The notes under the pieces: generated by a model
Told to the model about the DNA's origin: nothing
Database searches by the model: none
Seen by the model: the letters and a program-made list of their open reading frames with translations, nothing else
Shown here: one piece after another, positions 14,960 through 23,880 of the stretch
Layout of the letters: every line of letters starts with the position of its first letter
Numbering within the stretch: position 1 is the first letter of the stretch
Program-made: the position numbers and the translations under genes
Assembly: GCA_964572955.1 (NCBI GenBank)
Contig: CAZNGY010000029.1
Coordinates: 1-25,728, forward strand
Direction of reading: 5' to 3'
Origin: UBA3775 sp964572955
GTDB taxonomy: Bacteria; Bacillota; Clostridia; Lachnospirales; Lachnospiraceae
Length of the DNA stretch: 25,728 nt

Positions 14960-17527
14960 ATGCCTGAACATGAAAAAAAACAAACATGCAGCATCGGTAT
15001 GCTGGCTCATGTTGATGCTGGTAAAACCACTCTTTCCGAAGCTGTTTTATATCAATCCGGGGCAATAAATAAATTTGGCCGTGTCGATAATGGGAACTGC
15101 TTTTTGGATACCGAAAAACTCGAAAAAGAACGAGGTATCACAATTTTTTCCAAGCAGGCCGTATTTGTTTCAGGCAATAGAACCTATACCTTAATTGACA
15201 CTCCGGGTCATACGGATTTTTCAACCGAAATGGAACGTTCCCTTCAAATCCTTGATGCTGCCGTTCTGATTATAAGCGCAAAAGACAACATACAGGGACA
15301 TACAGAAACTCTTTGGAGACTTCTCTCACGATACCATATACCTGTCTTCCTATTTGTAAATAAAATGGATCAGGACGGAGCCAACCGCAATGAAATTCTG
15401 CAAAAACTAAAAAACTCCCTTTCTGATATGATCACTGATTTTTCTTATCCGGATGGTGAGGAAATCTCTCTCTGTAGCGAGGAACTGCTGAATTATTATC
15501 TGGAAACCGGAGAGCTCTCCGACTCTCTCATATCAAAAGCCTTTATGAACCGTAAAATTTTTCCATGTTTTTTCGGTTCTGCACTTAACCTAATCGGAAC
15601 AGATGAACTCATCACCGCTTTCAACACATATCTTTCACCTGCAGACTATCCTAATGAATTCGGAGCAAAAGTTTTCAAAATTAAACGTGACCGGGAAGGC
15701 AGGCGACTTACTTTCATGAAAATAACCGGCGGCTCTCTCAGGGTTAAACAGATTCTTGAAAACGGAGAAAAAATAAATCAGATTCGTATATATTCAGGAA
15801 ACCGTTTCTCACAGTGCAGCGAAGTCACCGCAGGCTGTATATGCGCAGTAACCGGACTCGAAAATACAGAAGCAGGAATGTCTCTGGGTTGCGACACACC
15901 ATCTCTTATTCCTTTCCTTGAACCTGTAATGACCTACAGACTTATTCTGCCGGAATCAGTAAAACCTGTTGAAGTCCTTTCCTCTCTGAAACATCTTGAA
16001 GAAGAAGATCCCCAGCTTCATATTGTGTGGAATGAAATTCTTAGTGAAATCACTATCCAGGTTATGGGAGCAGTTCAGATTGATATACTTAAAAGCCTTA
16101 TCCATGACAGGTTAAATATTTCAGTGGAATTCGGAACAGGAAATATCGTCTATAAAGAAACTATTACAAATAAAGTTGAAGGTGTCGGTCACTTTGAGCC
16201 TCTAAGACACTATGCCGAAGTTCACCTTATCATGGAACCCGGAGAACCCGGCAGCGGAATAAGCATTTCCTCTGAAATAAGCGAAGATCTGCTTTCTCTC
16301 AACTGGCAGCGTCTTATACTGACACATCTTAGAGAAAAAACATTCAAGGGGGTTTTATGCGGAGCACCATTAACAGATGTAAAAATAACTGCTGTCGCCG
16401 GTAAAGCCCACCCTAAACATACAGAAGGCGGAGATTTCAGACAGGCTGTATACCGTGCCGTCCGACAAGGTCTGATGCAGGCAAAGTCCCATCTGCTTGA
16501 ACCATACTATAACTTTTCATTAAGACTCCCTACCGAATTTGTCGGCAGGGCAATGGCCGATTTGGACAGAATGTTCGGAAAATTTGAAATGGAAACGAAT
16601 GATTCAATTACAGTCTTAACCGGCACAGTACCCGTCAGCACCTCCAACAGTTACCAATTGGAGGTCAATGCATATTCTCACGGCCACGGCACCTTCACAC
16701 TCTCTCCTGGCGGATACGGCCCATGTCATAACGAAGATGAGGTAATTGCTGAAAAAGCATACGATCCGGATCGTGATACCCACAACCCGTCTTCTTCCGT
16801 ATTTTGCACACACGGTTCCGGATTTATCGTTGAGTGGCATGATGTTTTCAATCATATGCACATTGATAGCTGTCTGGATAATAAATCCGGCTCTTCTGAT
16901 ATCGTCCAACCAGTTGTTTGCATGCAAAATCCGAATGACATTTCATTGGGAACCGATGAAATTGATGCAATAATCAGGGAAACATTTTATTCAAATTCAA
17001 ACAGCCGTGGGAACAAATGGAATCATAAAAAAAAGCCTGAAAACGATTTTTCAGGACGAACAATAAAAGCCCCTTCCCCCAAAAAAGAAAAAATCCCTTA
17101 TCTTCTGGTTGACGGGTATAATATAATTTTTGCATGGAATGAACTTAACGAGCTTTCAAAAGAAAACCTTGAAGCATCACGAAGTAAACTCATGGACATT
17201 CTGTGTGCTTATCAGTCTATAGTACATACTAATGTAATTGTAGTATTTGATGCCTACAGAATAAAAGGACACGAAACCGAATACTTCAGTTACAACAACA
17301 TTAATGTTGTTTACACCAAAGAATCTGAAACCGCAGACCAGTATATAGAAAAATTTGCCCACGAAAACAATCTGACCTACGACATCAGGGTTGCTACTTC
17401 TGATGGACTTGAACAGATTATTATCCGTGGGCAGGGATGCCGGCTTGTCTCCGCAAGAGAATTTGAAAATGAAGTAAACCATGTAACCGAACAATTCAGA
17501 GAACTGCACAAGGATATACTTTCATAA
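14960..17527 (+). CDS. TetM/EF-G-like ribosomal GTPase fused to a Rae1/YacP-type NYN nuclease domain
   Basis: This 855-residue fusion begins with a translation-factor GTPase of the tetracycline ribosomal-protection group: G1 AHVDAGKTT (16-24), ERGITI switch (57-62), DTPGH (80-84) and NKMD (134-137), followed by domains II, III and an EF-G-like domain IV (about 400-625). After a variable, Lys/Ser-rich linker (about 665-710) comes an NYN domain (712-855) resembling Bacillus subtilis Rae1/YacP: VDGYN (D718), VVFDAY (D764), ESETADQYIE (D793) and VATSDGLEQ (D815), all four acidic metal-binding positions kept. Rae1 cleaves mRNA in the ribosomal A site, and TetM-type proteins insert domain IV there. 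I infer a GTPase that works on ribosomes and cuts mRNA or another RNA. Tetracycline resistance is possible but unproven. Start: GGGAG upstream of the ATG at 14960. Single gene, ending three bases from the rhaA remnant. Confidence 0.9.
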   Translation: MPEHEKKQTCSIGMLAHVDAGKTTLSEAVLYQSGAINKFGRVDNGNCFLDTEKLEKERGITIFSKQAVFVSGNRTYTLIDTPGHTDFSTEMERSLQILDAAVLIISAKDNIQGHTETLWRLLSRYHIPVFLFVNKMDQDGANRNEILQKLKNSLSDMITDFSYPDGEEISLCSEELLNYYLETGELSDSLISKAFMNRKIFPCFFGSALNLIGTDELITAFNTYLSPADYPNEFGAKVFKIKRDREGRRLTFMKITGGSLRVKQILENGEKINQIRIYSGNRFSQCSEVTAGCICAVTGLENTEAGMSLGCDTPSLIPFLEPVMTYRLILPESVKPVEVLSSLKHLEEEDPQLHIVWNEILSEITIQVMGAVQIDILKSLIHDRLNISVEFGTGNIVYKETITNKVEGVGHFEPLRHYAEVHLIMEPGEPGSGISISSEISEDLLSLNWQRLILTHLREKTFKGVLCGAPLTDVKITAVAGKAHPKHTEGGDFRQAVYRAVRQGLMQAKSHLLEPYYNFSLRLPTEFVGRAMADLDRMFGKFEMETNDSITVLTGTVPVSTSNSYQLEVNAYSHGHGTFTLSPGGYGPCHNEDEVIAEKAYDPDRDTHNPSSSVFCTHGSGFIVEWHDVFNHMHIDSCLDNKSGSSDIVQPVVCMQNPNDISLGTDEIDAIIRETFYSNSNSRGNKWNHKKKPENDFSGRTIKAPSPKKEKIPYLLVDGYNIIFAWNELNELSKENLEASRSKLMDILCAYQSIVHTNVIVVFDAYRIKGHETEYFSYNNINVVYTKESETADQYIEKFAHENNLTYDIRVATSDGLEQIIIRGQGCRLVSAREFENEVNHVTEQFRELHKDILS

Positions 17528-17530
17528 TTC

Positions 17531-18436
17531 TCAGCCTACTGTTGCAACCGGCTCATATCTTATTCTGAATTCCGGCTCATGAACCAGCTTTTTATAGTAA
17601 TTCATATTCCAGTCTTCATATGTATTTTTTTCATTAACACCATTATCCGGTGTTGCAAACATTTTAAATTCAATATCCTTTTCGCCATCCGGCATATTAT
17701 CAAAAAAAGCCGGCATAAGATCAATTGTTTTATTGTGAGGAGCTTTGTAGAACCACTTTCCGTTTATCTCCATCATCAATCCTATTTCTTCTTCAAAGCT
17801 TGAAAGTATTTCATCAAGACTATCCTTAAATCGTCTCCTTGGTGTAAATCTGTCAGCCGGAATATCCTTAAATCCATCCGGTATCCATATATTCATCACG
17901 CACGGCTCTCCTGTCTCCTCGGCAAAATACTCGGAAATTTTAAGACAGCATTTGCAGTGTCTTATCCAATACTCCCTCACTTCTTTTACAGGACTTGAAA
18001 GTGTAAGTCCGTCCTTAACCATCCGGTGTGCAAAAAGTGTAGGATTAAAATCTATTCCCATTCCATGCTTTTTGGCAAATCTTACCCATTCCGTAAAATG
18101 TTCCGGTTTAATATTGTCCCTCTCAATCTTTTCTCCCGGACCGGCAATTGCATAACTTGCATGAAGATTCAGCTTATGTCGTCCCGGCACAAGTCCTATT
18201 ACTTTCTCCATATCAGCCATAAGTTCCGACGGCGACGTTGCCTTACCCGGATAATTACCCGTTGTCTGTATTCCCCCGCTAAGCACATCATCACCATCAA
18301 AGCCTATTACATCATCCCCCTGCCAACAATGAATTGATACAGGAACTTTTAAAAGCTTCTCCAACGCTTTATCCGTATCCGTTCCAAACTGCTTATATAT
18401 TTTTTTCGCTTCTTCATATCTTTCACTGATTGTCAT
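17531..18436 (-). pseudogene. rhaA: Truncated, chimeric L-rhamnose isomerase
   Basis: The first ~209 residues are clear RhaA: VSIHCWQGDDVIGFDGDD, GGIQTTGNYPGKA, IKPEHFTEWVRFAKKHGMGI, DFNPTLFAHRM and VMNIWIPDGFKDIPADRFTP. From about position 17809 downstream the similarity stops, and about 92 residues of unrelated sequence follow in frame (EINGKWFYKAPHNKTIDLMP ... EPEFRIRYEPVATVG). RhaA is normally about 420 residues, and the metal-binding Glu/Asp/His residues of the characterised enzymes lie in the missing second half, so this product should be inactive. I do not recognise the tail. A deletion joining rhaA to the end of a downstream gene is the simplest reading. Start: ATG at 18436, matching the E. 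coli N-terminus and overlapping rhaB by 14 bases. Its stop is three bases from the GTPase gene. Confidence 0.82.
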
Positions 18437-19841
18437 TTTTATCTTCATCCTTTCCAAAAATTTTTATTTCAAAAGATTTACTGATGATTTTCCTTGCTTC
18501 ATCCAAATCTTTTATTTCTCCGCTGCTTATCATTTGTACAGCAAGATTTCCTATTGCCGTAGCCTCCACTGGCCCTGCATAAACCGTTTTTTTCGAACAC
18601 TCTGCCGTCAGTCTGTTTAAATAATCCGCATTTGCCCCACCTCCGATTATATAAATTGAATCGTATTTTTTTCCCGTTATCAATTCTATTTCCTCAACTG
18701 TTTTTCCATAACAGACAGCAAGACTCCGGTATACTACACGTGCAATATCTCCTGCAGTTTCCGGTATCGCCTCTCCTTTTTCCTTTAAGCAGCCTTTAAT
18801 TTCATTAATCATACATTCCGGTGCAAGAAAACGTTCTTCATTGCAGTCAACAATCGAATCTGAAGTTGATTTTTCTGCCAAACCGCACAATTGTTCAAAT
18901 GTAAATTTGTTTTCCAGTTCTTTTTTTACGTTTTGGATCATCCAAAGACCCATTATGTTTTTCAGAAACCTGAATCTGTATTCATAACCACCTTCGTTCG
19001 TGAAATTATGCACTCTGCTTAATTCGGAAAGATTTGCTTTCCTTTGCTCCGTTCCCATAAGCGACCATGTACCGGAACTTATAAAGATACATTCCTCATT
19101 ACACGGAATTGATATAACTGCCGAAGCGGTATCATGTGATGCCGAAATAACAATCTTCGTATCATATCCTATAATTGAAATAATTTCCTTCTTCAAACTT
19201 CCCAACACTGTTCCTGCTGTTTTTACAGGCATAAATATCTTTTGTGGAAATCGGAATTTACTTATAAGTTCTGTATTCCAGTCACAAGTATCCGGATTAA
19301 TAAGCTGAGTCGTTGTCGCATTTGTATATTCCTGAATTTTCACACCTGTAAGAAGATAATTAAAATAATCCGGAATCATCAACATGGCATCTGCTTTTTC
19401 CAACTCATCCGGTGAGGATTCTTTAAGTGTCAGAAACTGATAAATCGTATTGAATTTCTGTTTCTGAATCCCAGTCATATAGTAAAGCTCTTCCTCGCTC
19501 AAATATTTACTAAGAAATTCCTCTGCACCGTCCGTTCTTCCGTCCCTGTATGACACGGAATCAGAAATCATTCTTCCCTCAAAATCCACAAGAACAAAAT
19601 CAACTCCCCACGTATCAACGGAAACCGTTTCCGGAACACTGTAATCCTGTCCGCATATTCTCATTCCTTTTAGAATTTCTGCAAACAACCTGTCCATTTC
19701 CCAACACATATGGCCATTCTTCTTTACTACCCTGTTTTCAAAACGATACACTTCCTTCGTATGCATTTTCCCGTTTTCATAATAGCCAAGAATATGTCTG
19801 CCGCTTGATGCTCCAATGTCAATTGCAAGATGGTATCTCAT
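18423..19841 (-). CDS. rhaB: Rhamnulokinase
   Basis: This FGGY-family sugar kinase phosphorylates L-rhamnulose to L-rhamnulose 1-phosphate in the cytoplasm. The 472 residues are full length. Landmarks are the N-terminal phosphate-binding AIDIGASSGRHILG, SVDTWGVDFVL with SYRDGRT for substrate binding, SASHDTASAV carrying the catalytic Asp, FISSGTWSLMG and the adenosine-binding YIIGGGANADYLNRLTAE. I start it at the ATG at 19841, preceded by GGAGGAGGAAAC; an in-frame ATG 23 codons upstream has no ribosome site and would overlap the promoter. It overlaps rhaA, which indicates coupling. It appears intact, but its substrate supplier (rhaA) is broken here and no rhaD-type aldolase gene is in view, so it may be idle unless other copies exist. 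Confidence 0.96.
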   Translation of the reverse strand: MRYHLAIDIGASSGRHILGYYENGKMHTKEVYRFENRVVKKNGHMCWEMDRLFAEILKGMRICGQDYSVPETVSVDTWGVDFVLVDFEGRMISDSVSYRDGRTDGAEEFLSKYLSEEELYYMTGIQKQKFNTIYQFLTLKESSPDELEKADAMLMIPDYFNYLLTGVKIQEYTNATTTQLINPDTCDWNTELISKFRFPQKIFMPVKTAGTVLGSLKKEIISIIGYDTKIVISASHDTASAVISIPCNEECIFISSGTWSLMGTEQRKANLSELSRVHNFTNEGGYEYRFRFLKNIMGLWMIQNVKKELENKFTFEQLCGLAEKSTSDSIVDCNEERFLAPECMINEIKGCLKEKGEAIPETAGDIARVVYRSLAVCYGKTVEEIELITGKKYDSIYIIGGGANADYLNRLTAECSKKTVYAGPVEATAIGNLAVQMISSGEIKDLDEARKIISKSFEIKIFGKDEDKNDNQ

Positions 19842-19874
19842 GTTTCCTCCTCCGACGCTTATGTTTATATACAG

Positions 19875-19880
19875 ATTATA
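19875..19880 (-). promoter_or_regulatory. -10 element of a probably activator-dependent rhaB promoter
   Basis: On the minus strand a perfect TATAAT (19880-19875) is followed by a leader of about 27 bases to rhaB. The -35 position falls in the T run of the preceding terminator and does not resemble TTGACA. A good -10 without a -35 fits control by the adjacent AraC-type activator. Confidence 0.5.
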
Positions 19881-19897
19881 AACTCTGAAAACGGAAT

Positions 19898-19938
19898 AAA
19901 AAAAGGACACCTTTTGTCTTAAAAAGATGTCCTTTTTT
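19898..19938 (-). terminator. Terminator of the AraC-type regulator gene
   Basis: AAAAGGACA (19901-19909) pairs with TGTCCTTTT (19928-19936); a smaller CTTTT/AAAAG stem can form inside the loop, and on the minus strand a T run follows (to 19898). It separates the regulator from rhaB, so rhaBA must use its own promoter. Confidence 0.8.
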
Positions 19939-19950
19939 GCACTGTTTTAT

Positions 19951-20904
19951 TTAGTTGTCCCTATACTTTTTCGGCGTCATTCCAAAAGTTTTGTTAAACA
20001 GCCTGTGAAAATAACTTATATTTTCATACCCTATCCTTTGGCATACATCCGCCACTGTAAGATTTGTTGTTTTCAAGAGAAATGCTGCCTGATTAATTCT
20101 TTTAACCTGCATAAGTTCAGTAAATGTTTTCCCCGTCTGTTTTTTAATCAGTCTGCTCAGCCAACTCAAATCATAGTGCATCATTTCTGCAAGCTGTGTG
20201 AGTTCTCCCTCTCGATAATGTTCTTCAATATACTTCAAAACTGAAAGCATTACCTTTTGTTCACTCATATCACTTCCCATATCAACTTTATCAGTATAAT
20301 TCATCAGCTGAAGAAACAACACTCCCATTGTATACTGATTAATGCTTCTCTTATTAACCTGCCTGTTAACCAATGTCCATATAAGATTTTCCACAAGATT
20401 CTGTACCGGCAGAACATCACTTACTTTAAAATGTAAATATCCTACTCCCGACTTTGAACTCTTTAATACACTTATAAGAAAATCCCTTAATTGGTTTTCT
20501 TCACCACCCGTCATTTTTAATGTAGTATCAAAAAATTCCGGAAGTATTATGAAATTTACCGCAATATCATCTTTTCCCGCTGCATTGATTTCCTGCACGG
20601 TATTCGGGTTCAGAAAAAGAAGTTCTCCCTCTTTAATCCTAACCTCGATTCCGTTAAGTCGATGAATCGTTTCTCCCTTACACATGTAAACAAGTTCAAC
20701 ATAATTGTGTGTATGCGGCGGAAAATTTACAAACCTGGTATGGGGTCTTACCGTTATAAGTTTCCCATCATCTAAAAGCTGTCTCGCATCTATTTCCATC
20801 GACTCAGGCGACATATAAATTCCCCTATCCAGCTCCTTACCATCAAGCAGTTTCTGTTCTTCTTCAGTAATTACGGCAAGTTTATCTAACAATTCCTTAT
20901 TCAT
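19951..20904 (-). CDS. AraC-family transcriptional regulator of the rhamnose locus
   Basis: The 317-residue protein has an N-terminal cupin sensor domain (HTRFVNFPPHTHNYVELVYM and the GELLFLNPNTVQEI strand, about 55-115), a helical middle and a C-terminal AraC double helix-turn-helix (about 215-315: LTQLAEMMHYDLSWLSRLIK, then NLTVADVCQRIGYENISYFH and FGMTPKKYR). The sensor probably binds L-rhamnose or a derivative, inferred from the neighbours rhaB, rhaA and GH78; no ligand is proven. I use the ATG at 20904, with GGAG six bases upstream; an in-frame ATG 12 codons earlier has no site. It appears intact, 63 bases behind the rhamnosidase remnant, and ends at its own terminator. The likely target is the weak-35 promoter before rhaB. 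Confidence 0.92.
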   Translation of the reverse strand: MNKELLDKLAVITEEEQKLLDGKELDRGIYMSPESMEIDARQLLDDGKLITVRPHTRFVNFPPHTHNYVELVYMCKGETIHRLNGIEVRIKEGELLFLNPNTVQEINAAGKDDIAVNFIILPEFFDTTLKMTGGEENQLRDFLISVLKSSKSGVGYLHFKVSDVLPVQNLVENLIWTLVNRQVNKRSINQYTMGVLFLQLMNYTDKVDMGSDMSEQKVMLSVLKYIEEHYREGELTQLAEMMHYDLSWLSRLIKKQTGKTFTELMQVKRINQAAFLLKTTNLTVADVCQRIGYENISYFHRLFNKTFGMTPKKYRDN

Positions 20905-20967
20905 CTTATTCTCCGTATTCTCATAACAAAATCCGTACAAACCAAATGACTTTAAAATACACCAGCA

Positions 20968-21816
20968 TTACTTATCCGTACCGAGCATCACAAAACCACC
21001 GAGACTGTTCTTTACCCTGAACTCATAATCACCGCTGCCTGTTTTTTTACATATACCCGGAAGAATAATCTCGGCATCAGCATTTTCCGGAATATGACAT
21101 CTGAAAACAATTTCCTTTTTTTCTTTATAATATTTATATCCTGCTTCAATTCTTCCATATGGCGTTTCAAATCCGCCGTCAGCTTCTCCAAATCCGATTA
21201 AAATCGGCTTGATTATAAAATGATTATCATTCTGTTTTATCCCCAAAACATATTCATAAAACCAATTTAATACACAGCCAAAAGAATAATGGTTGAAACT
21301 GTTCATTGAACACAATCCGCCAAATCCATTTTCATGCGTGTAACCATCCCATCGTTCCCATATTGTTGTTGCCCCCTGTGTAACCGGATAAAGCCACCCC
21401 GGGAATGCCGTGGAGGTCATAAGTCTGTACGCTGTTTCATTATAACCTCCCTCACTCAGCATTGTCAAAATTGATTCTGTACCGAAAAATCCTGTTGTGA
21501 GTGTGTATCCTGCTTCCCGTACTTTGCGCTCGAGATTTCCGGCTGCAGCCTGTTTTGTTTTTCCGTCAAACATGCCTGCCTTAAGACCTATTGAGTAACT
21601 TCCCTGTGTATCACATACTGTTTTCCCTGTTTGTTCGTCAACAAAATTCTCCATCCAAAACTTTTTTGTCTTCTCATAAAGGTCCTGATAATAATCTTCC
21701 TCAGTAACCTTTCCTATAATACCTGAAAGATGACTCATAATCCTACAGATTCTTCCGTAAAATGCATTCCATACCAACGAGCTGTCCGTATGCTCCGTGC
21801 CAGCCAGTCATCTATC
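20968..21816 (-). pseudogene. Alpha-L-rhamnosidase (GH78), C-terminal fragment, frameshifted
   Basis: This is the C-terminal third of the broken GH78 gene in its original orientation. GTEHTDSSLVWNAFYGRICR begins the catalytic-barrel half, and TTIWERWDG contains the glutamate that acts as general base in characterised GH78 enzymes; LCSMNSFNHYSFGCVLNWFY and a C-terminal beta domain ending VMLGTDK follow. Just upstream, at about 21796-21807, the frame is broken: IDDWL (from CCGATAGATGACTGGCTG) and GTEHTDSS lie in different frames, so one or four bases appear lost around CTGGCACGG. The uninterrupted part has no Met start or ribosome site. On the other side of the break the gene continues into the inverted segment. 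Not expected to be translated. Confidence 0.88.
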
Positions 21817-21822
21817 GGACAC
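21817..21822 (+). repeat. Inversion junction, left (GGACAC)
   Basis: GGACAC here and GTATCC at 23875-23880 (GGATAC on the other strand) are the only shared sequence at the two ends of the inverted block, with codons in register (GAC-ACA against GAT-ACG). No longer inverted repeat surrounds them. Confidence 0.75.
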
Positions 21823-23874
21823 AGGGTATCAGTCATGGAACGGTGCAGAGTGGATATGTGCACCGGAATATTATCTTTCGTCCGATTACATAGGAATATT
21901 TTCAATGACCTCCGTTGTGGAAATAAGAAGAGGAACGAAAGCAGGTCTTGTTTTGGGTGCAGATGATTTTCGTTTGTCTGACAGAGAGAAAAATGAGTAC
22001 CTTATTGAAGGCAGGAATTATATTTATTATGAGATTGATATCTCAAATAAGCCTGCCGTACTTAATATTTTCCGTGTAGGATACCATCCGGATGACAAAG
22101 AAGACATCCCGTTTGCGGTGGTGAATTTAGACAGATTTTTAAATGATGAAAACATAAATGAACCTCATAAAATCAGATTGGATGTGACCGGAAACAACAT
22201 AAGAACCTTTATTGATGACAGGGAAGCCGATTACAGACAGATTAATCCTCTTGGAGAAAATGATGTGGTTACATTTCCGAGGATGTGCAGTATAGGGTAT
22301 GGTTTGGGTGCCGGAACAGAAGCATATTTTGATGGAATAAGGATTGGCTTTTTGAGAGAACCGGCAGAAATGTTCTATAAAAAAGACACAGAAAAAGGTA
22401 TCTGCATTAAGTCCGGTAATGAGCGCATGTTAAAAGTTTTTAAACCGGATTGTCATTCACTGCCTATGTTCAGACGTGATTTCAGTATAAGCGGCAAGGT
22501 AAAAAAAGCGAGATTATATGCAGTGTCAAGAGGAATCTATGATTGTAGAATCAATGGTGCTGAGGTAACGCATACACGTCTTAATCCTGGAGCAGGACAT
22601 TATGACAGACACTTATATTATCAGACATATGACATAACGAATTTAATTAATGAAGGGGAAAACGGTATTGGATTTACACTTTCTTCAGGATGGTGGAGCG
22701 GTGCACAGACCTTTGTGCTTGCATGCTTTAATTTCTGGGGAGATAAGGAAAGTCTGATGGCAAAAGTAGTTATAGATTATGAGGACGGTAGAAATGAAGA
22801 ATTTGTAACTAACTGCAGGGACTGGGATTACTATGGAGAAGGTCCTTTCAGATTTTCAGGATTATACTATGGTGAATATTACGATGCGGGTAGAGATGAA
22901 ATATACAGGAATTTTTCGAGACCTGGATTTTTTATTGATGGAATTAAAAAGCCTTTAAAGGCTGAAGCTATTCCGTTAGGTTCTTATGATGCTTTGCCGG
23001 GGTTCTTCAGGACGTATCCGGAAGTAAATCATCGTGAACCCGATTTCAGCGGAAATTTTTTTACGGCAGTAAGAGCAGTTGAGAAACTGACGGCAAAAAC
23101 AGTACAAAGTCCGGCAGAGGGAGTGTATATCTATGATTTACAACAGGAGATTGCCGGTGTTCCTGAAATAAAATTTCGGGGTGAAAAGGGAGAAAAAGCA
23201 GTAATACGATATGGAGAAATGCTTTATCCTGCATTGGAGGAATATGGTGAACTTGCAGGCCGTCTTTTACAGGCTAATCTTAGGGATGCAACCAGTATAG
23301 ACACATTTATTCTTTCCGGAAATACGGAAACGGATGTATTCTGTCCGAAGTTCACTTTTCATGGCTACAGATACATTGAAATATCAGGGGTGAAGAATCC
23401 GCCTGCAGTTTCTGATGTATGCAGTTTACAGCTTTCAAGCGTAAATGAGATTACAGGTAGAGTTCATACTGATAATGAACTGTATAACAGATTTTTTCAA
23501 AATGTAAAATACAGTCAGCTCTGCAACTTTATAAGTATTCCGACTGACTGTCCTCAGCGGAATGAAAGAATGGGCTGGACAGGAGATGCGCATGTTTTTT
23601 GTCGTACTGCACTTTATCAGGCACAGCTCAGAAATTTCTTTATAAAGTACGTGGAATGTATTGCAGATTGTCAGGATGCAGATGGAAATCTTCCGGATGT
23701 AGCACCGGTAGGCGGCGGTTTCGGAGGAATAACATATGGTTGTGCAATGTTTGTAATTCTTGATGAATTAAAGCGTTTTTATGGTGAAACTGATGCAATT
23801 ATAAGGTTTTACCCTGCGATGGAAAGGTATATGAAATATCTCGAGTCAAAGGGACTTCCGTCTTTAGCATATTC

Positions 23875-23880
23875 GTATCC
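23875..23880 (-). repeat. Inversion junction, right (GGATAC)
   Basis: Partner of the GGACAC at 21817-21822. On the minus strand the reading ...ETGLMDT of the N-terminal fragment ends here, and joining it to GYQSWNGAEW from the other junction gives a normal GH78 sequence. Confidence 0.75.

Larger units (their letters stand above)
21817..23880 (+). pseudogene. Alpha-L-rhamnosidase (GH78), central segment, inverted
   Basis: The middle of the same GH78 gene lies on the opposite strand to both ends. It starts at DTGYQSWNGAEWICAPEYYL (the end of the N-terminal domain), contains the beta-sandwich domains with LNPGAGHYDRHLYYQTYDIT, and the first half of the (alpha/alpha)6 barrel with IPTDCPQRNERMGWTGDAHV, which carries the general-acid glutamate. 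It ends at KYLESKGLPSLAYSYP. An open frame runs from a GTG at 21797 to 23974, but its first seven and last ~31 codons are antisense of the flanks and it has no ribosome site. Turning the block over restores continuous coding at both junctions. Apart from the reversal, the segment shows no stop codons or frameshifts. Confidence 0.9.

Noticed and set aside
14960..17527. Calling the gene a tetracycline resistance determinant (tetM/tetO/tetW)
   Set aside because: The GTPase part belongs to the same broad group, but the protein is about 215 residues longer than TetM, carries a nuclease domain, and its domain IV differs from TetM by eye. Resistance cannot be claimed from this.
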